Shown here: positions 10,621 through 21,489 of the stretch, in pieces
Position numbering within the stretch: the first letter of the stretch is position 1
How the letters are laid out: every line of letters begins with the position of its first letter
DNA from: Cladosporium sp. IMV 00045
Taxonomy: Eukaryota; Ascomycota; Dothideomycetes; Cladosporiales; Cladosporiaceae
NCBI GenBank assembly: GCA_001931905.2
Contig: MSJI02000008.1
Location: forward strand, 1 to 35,879
Direction of reading: 5' to 3'
Length of the DNA: 35,879 bases
Position numbers and translations under genes: made by a program
Notes under the pieces: generated by a model
Told to the model about the DNA's origin: nothing
What the model saw: the letters and a program-made list of their open reading frames with translations, nothing else
Database searches by the model: none

Positions 10621-11276
10621 AGAGATATTTAAGACGTCAGCTTTTTTTGCAAAGCAAATTTTTCGTACGATAGAAAAGCTAGACCGGGTTTCCACTTTTT
10701 TCGTTTTAGGAAAGACAAGCATACACAGGTAATAAGAGAGCGGCATATACACCACTATAGACGGGCAACAGTTATTTTCCTTTTTTTCTTAGATGTACAA
10801 GAAATTCAAAACATTACAGTCAAGACTAGATCCTCAGTCCCTTTCTTACTTCTTCTTGTTCTTCTGCCTTTTTCTTCTCCCGGTCTGACTTTACTCTTGC
10901 ATTCATCACCGCCACGTCCCGTCTCGAGGCCAACTTGGCATGCGGAGAATGCGCGGGGTTTGGGGATAGCAGATGGGCGCCTATGCATGAAGCATCATGT
11001 CTGTCGAACGTCGCCTTGTTCCCGGCGGGCATGTGATTCCTTGAATGGGAAGATCTTACTCGATGTTCGAGAAAGAGCGGAGGATTGCTTCCGAATCCAT
11101 TGCTGCAGCTGTGTAAGGTATATAGAGCGAAGGAGAGTGCTTGCGCGAGGGGAATAATTTACGTCCGTGATGCATTCAACTTAATCTCATCTGTCCCTTC
11201 AATCTATTTGTTTGGGCGTCACAATTTGTGACCCGTGATCTTTGCCCACAAGCTATTGTCTCCCGATTAACCGATC
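10621..11276. other. Intergenic: 3' region of the hydrolase gene and promoter of the MFS gene
   Basis: A T-rich stretch (10630-10800) fits a 3' UTR and polyadenylation region. No coding frame is credible. The MFS ATG follows at 11277. Confidence 0.5.
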
Positions 11277-13093
11277 ATGGAACAAGCGAAGACAAGCACA
11301 GATATCAAGGCCTTGGCCGACACGACCACCCATCTCGAACACAGAGACGACGTCAAGACGACCGCAGCGCACGACGAAGCCTTACCCGAGATCCTACGTC
11401 AATACAGCGAAGATGAGCTGCAGGCGATGGAGAAATCCATCGTTCGACGAATCGATTTCCGCACCCTCCCGATCCTCGTCATCCTCTTCATCGTGAACAT
11501 TCTAGATCGAAATACGATCGCCAATGCCAGGCTTGGTGGGTTGGAAGCCGAACTCGGCATGTCTGATACGCAGTACCAGACGGCACTGATGGTACTGTGG
11601 GGTGAGTTGCTTGTACTGTGAGATTGGAGGCGTGTGATATTGACTGAGGAGTAGCCGGATACATTTCCATGATGATACCGTCGAACATGATGCTCTCCCT
11701 TCTGCGGCCGAACCTGTACCTTCCGACCGTGGTCATCGTTTGGGGAGTTGTGTGTACCATTCCAAATCACTGGAGGTGACAGAAACGGGTGCTGATCATT
11801 GTTAGGTTTCTGGCGCGACTGGGTTCGTTCAGAACTACGCTGGCCTGGTTGCTTTGCGGTTTCTGTGCGGTGTCACCGAGGCGCCTTACTTCGTGGGAGC
11901 AATCTTCTTTCTATCGGCGTGGTACACGAAGACCGAATTGCCCTTTCGAATCGCAATCTTTTATTTGGGATATACGCTCGCTTCGGCGTTTGGAGGCTTG
12001 ATTGCCGCTGGCATCTTGGACGGTATGGAGGGCCTGGGTGGATATCAGTCTTGGGTAAGTTGTGGATCTTTGCATGTTGAGTCGAGGCTGACTGTGAGTC
12101 TCCGAAAGCGCTGGATGTTTATCGTCGAGGGTGCGGTGACCGTCGTTCTAGGCTTCTTCGCATATCCCCTGCTGCCGAACTATCCAAGCAACACCAAGTG
12201 GCTGAACGAAGCCGAAAGAGCTCTTGCGCAATATCGCTTGTCACGCGAGTGTGATGGCGATAAAGACGAAGTCGAGGAATCAGTCTTCATCGGTCTCAAG
12301 CAAGCAGCCACTGATCCGAAGACTTGGCTCCTCGTCTTGATCTTGACGTGTGCTGTCATCAGCATGAGTTTTACCTGTAAGTACTTGACGGCAACCTCGC
12401 GGATTCAAAGTCCACGGCTTACGTTTTACTAGACTTCTTCCCATCCATCGTACAAACCTTGGGATATCCTCGCGTGCAGACTTTGCTGCTCACATCGCCG
12501 CCATACTTTTTGGCATGCATCTTTTCGCTGCTCAACTCATGGCACAGCGGAAAGACACAAGAGCGTTGCTATCACATCGTCACCGGAGCTGTCATATCCA
12601 TAGTCGGTCAAATACTATCGACCACTACGCACAATCTCGGCGCTCGGTATTTTGTGAGTATACACGGACACTCTGGCTGTCGAAATCTCAACACTGACAA
12701 CCCCTGCGTCCAGGCCATGTTCCTGCAAGCCATGGGTTCTTTCTCGATCTTCCAACTCATACTTGCATGGATTTCGTCGACGATTCCGCGACCAAAAGCG
12801 AAGCGTGGTGTAGCTGTGGCAATATGCACGGCAGTCGCAAACGCCACGAACATCAGCTCGGCATACCTTTACCCCTCCTCAGATGCACCGTAAGGCAGGC
12901 GTTTTTTCTAAAAAAGCTGACCTTGCAGCTGATAAATGTGTAACGCAGGCTCTACCGGAAGGGATGTATCGTTCTAACGGTCGCCCTTGTCACCTGCGCA
13001 TGTTCATCCTTGATCCTGCGGTTCTGGCTGAAGAAAGAAAACGAGAAGCTCGACAGGGAAGGCGATGATGTAGGATTCCGATATGTGTTGTGA
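11277..13093 (+). CDS. MFS permease of the allantoate/nicotinate (Dal5, anion:cation symporter) family
   Basis: Seven exons: 11277-11601, 11655-11749, 11806-12054, 12109-12376, 12433-12653, 12714-12889 and 12949-13093. The six introns are 53-60 nt with GT..AG ends and CTGA/CTAA-type branch sites, and every junction keeps frame. The product is 492 residues. A hydrophilic N-terminus of about 55 residues leads to the family signature of TM1-2: ILDRNTIANARLGGL, then QYQTALMVLW and IPSNMMLSLLRP. Roughly 11-12 hydrophobic segments follow, with the usual central loop (about residues 225-280), and the protein ends in a short basic and acidic tail. Members carry small organic anions or vitamins (allantoate, nicotinate, pantothenate, biotin precursors) with protons across the plasma membrane. 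The substrate cannot be assigned. The intron 11750-11805 uses a GTGTGT donor, chosen over GTGTAC two bases later because only the former keeps VVSGATGF in frame. Confidence 0.88.
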
Positions 13094-14602
13094 CCTGGCT
13101 ACCTCGGTCGACTGCGTGCCCTATGGCGCCGGTATGGATCGTAGTGGGGTCTGCAGCATAGCACCACAGTACTAGGAGGTAGAACAATGATGTGGAGACA
13201 TGTGAAGATGCTGGCTGTAGTTCCAGATGTCATGCCTTAGCGTGGCGAAACCAGATTCATGGGATTTCGACCGGCAGTACATCAGACAGCGTTCTACGGT
13301 CCAGGAGATGTTTGCGGAAGTATCGTGGAATCTGATGCTTTCCCAACACCATGAGTAGTGTAAGCATCAGGGTTGCATGTTTGTAACTCCATTTCTCGGT
13401 GGCCAAGCATTGGTCGGACCGGTTGGTAAAACGTGAGACGACTTTCAGCGAGCTCGGCTAGATCGTTCCATCATTCATTGTCGCCCTTGGTATCCTTTTT
13501 CGATGTGCACGCTTAGACTTCGAGGGCGATAACTGGCCATCTGAGGTCAGTAGGAGGTAATAGTGTAAGGCATTGATCAACTCCACGAGGAATCTCGGCA
13601 GTGGATCTCGGTGGCACTCCGTACGCCCGTTTGACCGATCCTACGGAGCGAGCACGGTGGCGCGACGAAAGTTTATCCCATCTTGTCACTGCGGGCCGAA
13701 AAGGATGCGAGCTTCTTGTTTTCAATACCAACACCCTCATGTTATTTGCCAGGTGAACACAGTGTGCTTGTAATTGAAGTGTTAGGTTGGGCAGATACTT
13801 TGCTATTTTTGCGAGATGCAATGGGCATGGTCGGCTCCGTCCTATCTCACGCGCGGCCTTCGCCTGGCTGCAGCGCACAAGACCTCAATTGCCGTGTCCA
13901 AGGATGTAAGACCACTTCGCCGGAACATCTTTGTGACGAATCTGCGTGCAGAGATTCTAATCAGGGTCGTGTCCGTGTCTTGGACTCAAGGGCTGATGTT
14001 GTGGTCCACCAACGGTAGGATTGAAAGGACAAACGCCCTCGGCCTCGCTGTAAGATGATCTCTTGGCGCTTGACCGGGAAACGACGCGTGGGCGCTTAGT
14101 GCAGGCCAGGGTTGGAAAAGGAGATACAGTCAATACAGTCAATTCTGATGGCCCTACGACGTCTCAAGGTCGCCTGTTACGGACAAATATATTTGGGAAT
14201 GCCGATCTACGGGTTTTCGAAGCAACCGGCCATTTCTAATACCACGGAACGCGTGCTTGATGTCTCAGTCCCCGGTAGCGAACATGGTATAGAAACTTGG
14301 CGTGATAGAGTCGGTGCCGTGCAGACTTTCGCTCGGTGGAGCATATCGTCACCAATCCTCGGCGCTGATCCACTGGACTTTCCAGGTGCGAATGAGCGAT
14401 CCTTGTAATGGTCAGCAACGGTATAGGCCTGCGAGCAGTCGCTGTTGTATGCCCTGGGAGGCATGTTCACCGCGACAGTGGGTCTCCTATTACTCGCTAT
14501 CGGTTGTTGGTCAATGGCGAACGATGCGACTTAAGAAGTACCGTGCGGTTCGCTGTTGTGTAGCCGGTGTGGTCAGCACAATCGTTTGTCTTTCGTTTGA
14601 CA
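13094..14602. other. Intergenic, about 1.5 kb, nothing coding recognised
   Basis: This stretch holds the 3' flank of the MFS gene and the promoter of the catalase gene. The open frames are short, conflict between strands, and match no family I know. No terminal inverted repeats or transposase-like frames were seen. Confidence 0.45.
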
Positions 14603-16484
14603 ATGAAGGTTTCTACTCTTTCCCTGGCGCTTTGCCCTTTGGCAGCCATTGCCTACCCGGACGCTGCACTTTACGCTCGCGACAACCAGTCTGAGTCTTA
14701 CACTACCGACCTGTTCCAAGGCACTCGCCTGCAGGAAGACGAGAGCTCTCTCAATGCTTCCGATCTGACATACACACAACAAAATGGCCGACCCTGGTTT
14801 CAGCCATTGGGTGCCCAAAGGGTTGGAAAGAATGGACCTCTGCTTTTGCAGGACGCCCACCTCCTTGACACGATGGCCACATTCAACCGCGAACGTATTC
14901 CCGAAAGAGTCGTTCACGCCCGTGGTGCTGGTGCCCATGGATACTTTGAAGTGACCAGCGACTTCGCCTCGAAGTACTCCGTTGCAGATGTCTTCAAGCC
15001 TGGCACCAGGACGTCGATCTCTATGCGCTTTAGCACTGTTGGTGGTGCTAGAGGATCTGCAGACACCGCAAGAGATCCGAGAGGCTTCTCGTAAGTGTCA
15101 ACGATATTATCTCGTTCCGCTTGAGTTGATTGCTGACATGGGCTTGATAGTATTAAGATGAGAACCAAGAAGGGTATCTTGGATTGGGTCTTCAACAACA
15201 CTCCTGTCTTTGGTAAGTCCAATGTCAAGACATCATTTTCTTCGTTGTGTGCTAACAAACTCGCAGTGAGTCTCACTACTTTCGCTTTCCTCAATAAGCA
15301 TTGCTTGTCTACATTCCACGAGCACCTCAGTGGCAGACATGTAACCAAGAGCACTGCCGCCCCAACAATTGATCCAATTGCCCCGTTTGTATAATCTTAC
15401 TGACTCTTCTTCCCTTCTTTAGTTCATCAGAGACCCGCTTTACTTCCCTAGATTCATCCACACGCAGAAGACTGACCCTGCAACGAATGCGCGCGACTGG
15501 AACACGTTCTGGGCCTGGCCCGCTCAATTCCCCGAATCGATGCTGCAGTTCTTGCGTCTTCTCTCCGACCTCGGTACGCCTTATGGCTTCAGACACATGC
15601 ACGGTTGGTCTGGACACACATACAAGCTGGTCCAGGACGATGGAAGCTACGTGTACACTCGCGTCAAGCTCGAGTCCGAGCAAGGCGTCCGTAACTTCAC
15701 CGACGCCGAAGCCAAGGAGCAAGCAGGAAAGAACGACGCTTGGGCGACTTTAGACTTGTTTGATGCCATCAAGAGGGGTGACTACCCTGCATGGAAGGTC
15801 TCCATGGCTATCATGACTGAGGAGGAGGCTGCGGACTACCGTTACGATATCCTCGACCTGACCAAGGACTGGTTGAACGTTACCTACCACGATGTCGGCC
15901 GTATGGTCCTTACCCAGAACCCCGAGAACTACCACGCCGAGATTGAGCAAGCCCACTTCAGCCCCGCGAACATGGTCGACGGTTGGGAGCCTTCCAACGA
16001 CCCTGTCCTGCAGTCTCGTCTCTTCAGCTACAACGACGCCGCTCGCCACCGCATCGGTGTCAACTACCAACAGATCCCCGTCAACTGCCCCTTCTCATCT
16101 GTCGCCAACTTCGACCGTGATGGCCACCTCTCGGTTCGCGGCAACCAGGGCTCACGCCAGAACTTCCCCGACGAGCACCGCGACCCTCTGAACGTCGTCA
16201 AGAAGCCTGGCGCCATCACCGAGCCAAAGATCGAGGGCAACCTCACATACTGGGAGAGCGAAATCGCAGGCGACATCGACTTCGAGCAGCCGAGAGAGTT
16301 CTACCAGGTCCAGCTTTCTGAGCAGGATCGCCAGAACTTGCACAGCAACATTGCCGGTACGCTTGTCGATGTTGACGTTGACGACATCCGTGAGACTCTG
16401 CTTGAGCAATTCGGCAAGGTTGATGCTGCGCTTGAGCGCGGTGTTAGGGAGGCATACCAGGAGGCCATGGCCGCTAAGAAGTAG
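14603..16484 (+). CDS. Secreted small-subunit-type heme catalase
   Basis: Exons are 14603-15090, 15151-15211 and 15423-16484, giving 536 residues. The ATG at 14603 starts a signal peptide ([19 protein letters not shown]), so the enzyme should be exported to detoxify external hydrogen peroxide. Conserved catalase blocks are all present: [12 protein letters not shown], then [20 protein letters not shown] with catalytic His105, [30 protein letters not shown] with the catalytic Asn (split by the second intron), HTQKTDP, and the heme-ligand block [14 protein letters not shown] with Tyr at about 386. Length fits small-subunit catalases (about 480-550), with no C-terminal flavodoxin-like domain. Intron 1 is 15091-15150. 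The second interruption (15212-15422) cannot be removed as one canonical intron without breaking frame; two nested introns give the exact conserved junction (see the stwintron entry). Confidence 0.93.
15212..15422 (+). other. Stwintron (nested twin intron) in the catalase gene
   Basis: The conserved junction requires exon 2 to end at TTT 15211 and exon 3 to start at TTC 15423 (PVF|FIRDP). The sequence at 15212 is GGTAAGT, so a single intron from 15212 has no GT donor, and one from 15213 leaves an extra base that breaks the frame. Removing an internal intron 15213-15266 (GTAAGT...CTAAC...CGCAG, 54 nt) joins G 15212 to TGAGT 15267. That creates a perfect GTGAGT donor for an external intron of 157 nt ending TTTAG at 15422, with a CTGAC branch site near 15400. 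This is the layout of a stwintron whose internal intron splits the external donor between its first and second bases. Confidence 0.8.
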
Positions 16485-16675
16485 ATATTGAGCTGGTGAC
16501 AGCTCGATACTCTTTCATTATTCGAAATTGATACCCGTGGATTTCCTAGTATTCTCGTCTTCCTGCTTCCTATCGATGCCCAAATTTTGGAACTCTTGCA
16601 CAGGAAAAACGGTAAGTGCCGCATCGATGAAGAGTAAAGACTCGTGCGACAGAAATCGCAGCAGAGTCGTCCGGA

Positions 16676-17131
16676 TTACCAATTGACAACCAGCAACGCA
16701 GGCTGCCACCTGACGCGGAAAGATTTTCCGAAGCAACTGTACAACACGTACGGAGCGTTGTAATCCACCACATAGCCATGGAATTTAGACATTCGCAACC
16801 CGCCTGTCTGTTCGCACTTCCTTCTGCCAAAAAGCGGTCGCACAGTGTACACTGTCTGTGTTGACCCATCGAGCTCGCGGATGATCCCTCGCGTTGGGAC
16901 GCCCACAGAAGGGCTGGTTGCAAAAACGAACATGATGTTGAACGTCCAAAGAGCGATGAGCAGGATAACAGCAACCGCCATTGCCAGATCTCCACCAGGC
17001 ACGATTGCCGTTACGATGATGCAGATGAATAGTATCAGGGCTATCGTGAGCACGCCTAGACTGATGCGGGTTTGGTTGAAGGGCTCCTCGTAATGCACTT
17101 GAGCTTGAATCTCCGGCTGCTGCATGACCAT
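16676..17131 (-). CDS. Small predicted membrane protein, unknown function
   Basis: A 151-residue intronless frame on the minus strand, convergent with the catalase gene 190 bp away. I recognise no family. The N-terminus (about 25 residues) is hydrophilic and Gln-rich. Two hydrophobic helices follow (about residues 25-44 and 50-71), separated by PGGD. After them comes a basic and aromatic tail with a Gly-Arg-Arg-Lys patch and three cysteines. The ATG at 17131 has a good context (TCAGTCATGG), with a second ATG two codons on. The two clean transmembrane segments favour a real gene, but no intron or homology supports it. A longer frame on the same strand (16785-17429) overlaps and looks like a shadow. 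Confidence 0.45.
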   Translation of the reverse strand: MVMQQPEIQAQVHYEEPFNQTRISLGVLTIALILFICIIVTAIVPGGDLAMAVAVILLIALWTFNIMFVFATSPSVGVPTRGIIRELDGSTQTVYTVRPLFGRRKCEQTGGLRMSKFHGYVVDYNAPYVLYSCFGKSFRVRWQPALLVVNW

Positions 17132-19488
17132 GACTGAGATGGTGCAATAGCGCTGTCGCGCTGAGACGCTTGTTTCCGACGTGATCGCAGTGGAATATCC
17201 AGGGTTGTTTGGACCAAATTGAGGTGGGTCGACCTGGCGCGATGGAAGATGATTGGACGGTCAAATAGCGTTGTGATGTCAATATGGTTCGAAGGCAACA
17301 AGAGAAAACATGAGGGCGAGATTTGGTGTAAGTTATCTCTCTTCTGGAAAATGTGATGGATCGTTTACTTGAGAACAACATGGGCGAAGGATCATGGTTT
17401 GTCTTGGCGGGTCCACTTTTGTTTCGCATTTGCGACTTCTACCTCCTGGTAGAAACCGTCTTCTTAACTTCACATCAAAAAGGGATGAAGCCAACGGCAG
17501 ACTTCGAAGTTGAATTGAGTTAAGACTTTGATTAAACGCAAAAAGCTGAAAGTACGACTAAAGCTCGGTGAGTTTTGGGCTTCCCTATTGAAACCACCCA
17601 TTCTCATCTTCATTGATAAACAATCCAGCTTCATTCAAGAAGTTGCTCTCGTCAAGAGCGATCACATTTCCAAAGGATTTGAGCCCTTGCCGACAAGCTC
17701 GAAGTCTCACGATGCATGGCCCAGCAGACATAGATCCGTGCTCGAGCTGCCTGGATTGGTGTCTTGCGTTGCCTCGAAGTACGTAGGCAGCGATGTGACA
17801 GCCGCAATATCACATACTGCTGCTTCATGTCAGATGTCGGTGTATAGCGCTGTGCTCAGCTTGACTACCTACCCAGGTCAACCGCAATAACATCCTCTAG
17901 CGAGGACGGCGCGGTACTCTCACAGCCGTGGTCCCTTGTGACTTGTCCAGCATCGCCAGCATCGTCGGACTGTTGCGCGAACTTGTTGGTAAGTATGCGA
18001 TGTGCGAGATCTCTCAGTTCACGTCTCGTGCGGCGATTCCAAGGAGAGCAGCGCTGATCGCAGCTGACCGGGAGGTCTAGGAAGGCCAACATGAATGGTC
18101 TGCGTAAAGACAAATAAACATAAAGCATTCTCTGTATGGGCTGATGATTTGGGCAGGTCTCTCGAAAATTGCTCCAAAACTATGAAACTGATGGACTGTC
18201 AACGGAAGTTGGCCACGCAGGGGAACTCTGCAAAGAAGAGGACGTTAGCACAACATGGTCGCCCCGCAAACTAATGGTACGTAGGATGTCTCGTGCCCAT
18301 TCCTGAATACGCGTAAGGGTGGCATAAAACATCCTACCTGCATATCTTCGATTGATGAAGCGAGAACTCTCGGCCGGGGTGGCGGATCAGCCATTCTTTT
18401 CAGACCGATATCTGTGCCCATTTGACGATCAGAATTGTCATTATTCATGCAGGCTTATCTACGTCGGTCTCCATTCAAACAGGTGGAACATCGCAACTGG
18501 CTATTATCAGCTGGCTTTCTAAGTCACTGACAAGGTCATGTGGAAATGTTGTCGGTAAGGCCAACTCTGTCATAGCTGACGCGCAACAGTTTCGCCTTCC
18601 AAGCAGGTTGTCCTCGAGTGCAGCATGGATGGAATCTGCGATTCATATTTCGACCCGCCAGCTTGACAGACATGCCGTGGTGGTGAGTATGGGCAGAAGG
18701 TACCTTTGTACCTTAGGCTTATCTGGAGCTTGAACAAATTCAGGGTTGTACACCTCTCAGCTAAGCCAATGATTGATCTTTGCGATATCTATCGCATGAC
18801 AGAAGCTTCAACCCTCGAAGGCTTGGATGTGCTTTCCATAGCTTGGCGATGCTTATTGCAACTCATCAATCGAGTTTTCTTTCTCGGGATCGAGAGCATG
18901 TTGTTTGACTATTGGACGTGCCCGGGTAGCCAGGAATGCCACGTGGTTCTGAGGTTGCGCTGCGTCCAACGTCAGAGGTTCTGAGACGATGGAACCATGC
19001 TTTTACCGAAGAGAATCTTGCCCCTCAGGAACGTGCTGGCAGCAGCAATTGCGGTTTCCTCTCTCAGCACATTGAGGTACAGAATTGCAGTACTTGCTGA
19101 CATGCCATCGTTTCTGAAAGAAGTGAGCTGCAGACAGCTTCCTGATAAGCATCATCGACACCATTCGTCGTACACATAATGCAACCTTTGGAATCCCAAT
19201 GCCACCACCACCGCGAATGATTGAACGTCAGACTCCTGTTGGACGATCAGGTCTTATCTTTCGAGTCTTGAGAAACTTTGGAGCTTCTCATGATACACAA
19301 GTCCTCTTGTCAATCTTTTGAAGGCTCCCGCGAGATTGCGATCAAAATCGTTGCCCGCAGAGGGAGAGCATATACAACCCAAGATTCCTCGCGCCCTATC
19401 TCATCCACAGCTCCCATGAAACAATCAGCCTCCGCCCACGCAATTGCTGCATTATTCAAAACCAACTCTTGACACATTGCACTTCAGC
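17132..19488. other. Intergenic, about 2.35 kb; ammonium transporter promoter at its right end
   Basis: No convincing gene is visible; frames are short and mixed on both strands. A perfect 16-nt palindrome (TGCGATATCTATCGCA) sits at 18781-18796. The last 350 bases carry three GATA-factor sites described separately. Confidence 0.45.
19143..19401 (+). promoter_or_regulatory. Cluster of GATA-factor (AreA/Nit2-type) sites before the ammonium transporter
   Basis: Three HGATAR matches lie within 350 bp of the ATG: TGATAA at 19143-19148, CTTATCT (reverse of AGATAAG) at 19253-19259, and CTATCT (reverse of AGATAG) at 19396-19401. AreA/Nit2 activators bind such clusters to switch on ammonium permease genes when preferred nitrogen is scarce. 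The sites are short and could occur by chance; the gene's identity makes them meaningful. Confidence 0.45.
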
Positions 19489-21065
19489 ATGTCAGCCGAG
19501 AACCCGGTAGCGCCAACATGGCTGGATCACGGAGACAATAGTTGGCAGCTAACGGCAGGATCCCTAGTGGCTCTCCAGTCGATCTGTGGACTCTGCGCCA
19601 TCTATGCGGGACTGGTGAAGAGCAAGTGGGTTGTCAATTCGATGTTCATGGTCTTCTATGCCTTCGCTATGGTTCTAGTTATCTGGACCATCCTGGCCTA
19701 CGAGGTCTCGTTCGGAGAATACATGCTACCATTTGCGGGCATTCCAAAGCCAGTCCTGGGGATGCACACCGAGCTTAAACAAAGCAATCTTTCCAGCGCG
19801 GAGCTCGCTCAGGCATTCCCACTCGCGACGATGGTGTACTTCCAATTTTCCTTTGCCGCCATCACCCTGGTGCTCACGGCTGGTGCCTATCTATCACGCA
19901 TGAACTTTACGGCTTGGATGATCTTTGTACCCCTTTATCTGCTTTTCAGCTACAGTGCTGGCGCCTACAGCCTCTGGGGCGGCGGCTTCTTGTTCAAGAT
20001 GGGAGTTCTGGACTACTCCGGGGGATATGTCATCCATCTGTCGTCCGGAACGGCTGCATTTACTGGCGCTTGGTGGATCGGTCCTCGGTCGGAGTCAGAT
20101 CGTCACAACGCCCAGCCGAACAACTTGACGCTTGCAATGATCGGATCTGGCATACTGTGGATTGGATGGAATGGCTTCAATGGTGGTGTAAGTAAAATGA
20201 ACGATCATTGAAGGAAGGCAGGTCACTTATTGTTTGGGCTAGGACCCTTATACTGCGTCTCCGGACGCCGGAGTCGCTGTGCTGAATACCAACATTTGCG
20301 CTGCCATGTCTTTGCTTACCTGGACGATGATGGATGTCATCTTTTACCGCAAACCTTCTCTCATTGGTGCCATCAACGGTATGATCACCGGCTTGGTCGC
20401 GATAACACCAGGTGCTGGTTTTGTGGCAGGCTGGGGCGCTATCGTCATGGGAGGTGAGTGTGGACGGTTTCCCTTGATCAAGATTACAGGTGCTGAACTC
20501 TCCAGCTTGCTCTGGTATCATACCTTGGATCAGCATGAACGTTGCCGGTCGTAAGCTCAAACTCTTCACGCATCACGTCGATGATACCCTCGGCATCACG
20601 CACACCCATATGGTCGCCGGCATCCTGGGAGGGTTTCTCACCGGCATTTTCGCAACCACCGAGGGCTGCGCAGCGTTCGGCATCACGAACCCAGGTGGCG
20701 CGATCGACGGCAATGGTAAGCAAGTCTGGCTTCAGATCGTTGGTGCTTTGTTCATCATCGGATGGAACATTGCTTGGACGTCGATCATCATGTGCTTCAT
20801 CAAGTACGTCTGCAGAGTCAGCCTCCGGATGAGCGAAGATATGCTGGCGCTCGGAGATGGTGCGGTGCACGGCGAGGAAGCTTACTGCTTTGGCAATGAT
20901 ATGGTTGGTGTGCCAGCAGTAGCGACCAACGGTGTAATTCCAAACCGCCATGACATGAGGAACCATGGGATACTGGATGGATCTGAATTAGAGAAGGGCA
21001 ACGGCAGTGGTGGGGCGCCCGAAGTAGATCTGGTTCGTGAGCATCAAGAGACGAAGATCGATTGA
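19489..21065 (+). CDS. Ammonium transporter (Mep/Amt family)
   Basis: Exons are 19489-20187, 20243-20453 and 20506-21065 (introns of 55 and 52 nt), giving 489 residues. The ATG at 19489 is the first in-frame methionine; upstream in-frame codons have none. The protein has about 11 hydrophobic segments with Amt hallmarks. These include the N-terminal [12 protein letters not shown], the pore block [16 protein letters not shown] holding the first twin-His, [11 protein letters not shown], and [18 protein letters not shown] holding the second twin-His (the second His of THTH, which aligns with GVH of AmtB). A C-terminal cytoplasmic tail follows [16 protein letters not shown]. It imports ammonium at the plasma membrane. 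In the second intron an upstream AG at 20488-20489 is ignored because only the AG at 20504-20505 yields the in-frame [12 protein letters not shown]. Expression is probably nitrogen-repressible, given the GATA sites upstream. Confidence 0.93.
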
Positions 21066-21489
21066 GCGCTTTGTGACTGATCTGAATCAATTTGGTACCA
21101 AGAAAGGCCTGAATCAAATTCCGATGACTGCATGTTATGTAGAGTTGTCATTCTTTGTACCGCTTGATGTTCATACAGACATTATGATGAAATGCCAAAC
21201 CAGTCAATTTTGTTCCATCCAACTTTTGAAGTCCTAGAATGCATGTTTTATCTGAAGAAAGTTTTACCACTGCTGTTGAGCCTGCACGGAGAGTCATGCA
21301 GACCGCTACAGACCTAAGAAGGCGCGAAGAAACTTTTAACCCGTACCGAGAGGTGCTATACAAAATTAGACATTTGCGTGATATATACGTTCTACCGAGA
21401 GAGGTACGCACCGCCAACGCTTTACTTGAATGAAGGAATCAAGGCAAACTTAAGACAAGTGCATTCGAGAATAAAGCAAATTGCATTCA
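21066..21489. other. Short convergent intergenic region
   Basis: This lies between the 3' ends of the ammonium transporter gene (+) and the esterase pseudogene (-). Nothing coding is recognised. Confidence 0.5.

Noticed and set aside
9748..10755. 335-codon open frame on the minus strand opposite the 9184 hydrolase
   Set aside because: It is antisense to a clear gene, has a Val/Gly/Asp-rich composition typical of the complement of C/G-ending codons, and no domain. A shadow frame.
6609..16484. Secondary-metabolite or catabolic gene cluster
   Set aside because: No polyketide or peptide synthase or other backbone enzyme is present. The oxalate decarboxylase, hydrolase, permease and catalase have separate promoters and no clear shared pathway.
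17528..17890. 120-codon frame in the spacer before the ammonium transporter
   Set aside because: It has no recognisable domain, no good splice or start context, and conflicts with frames on the other strand.
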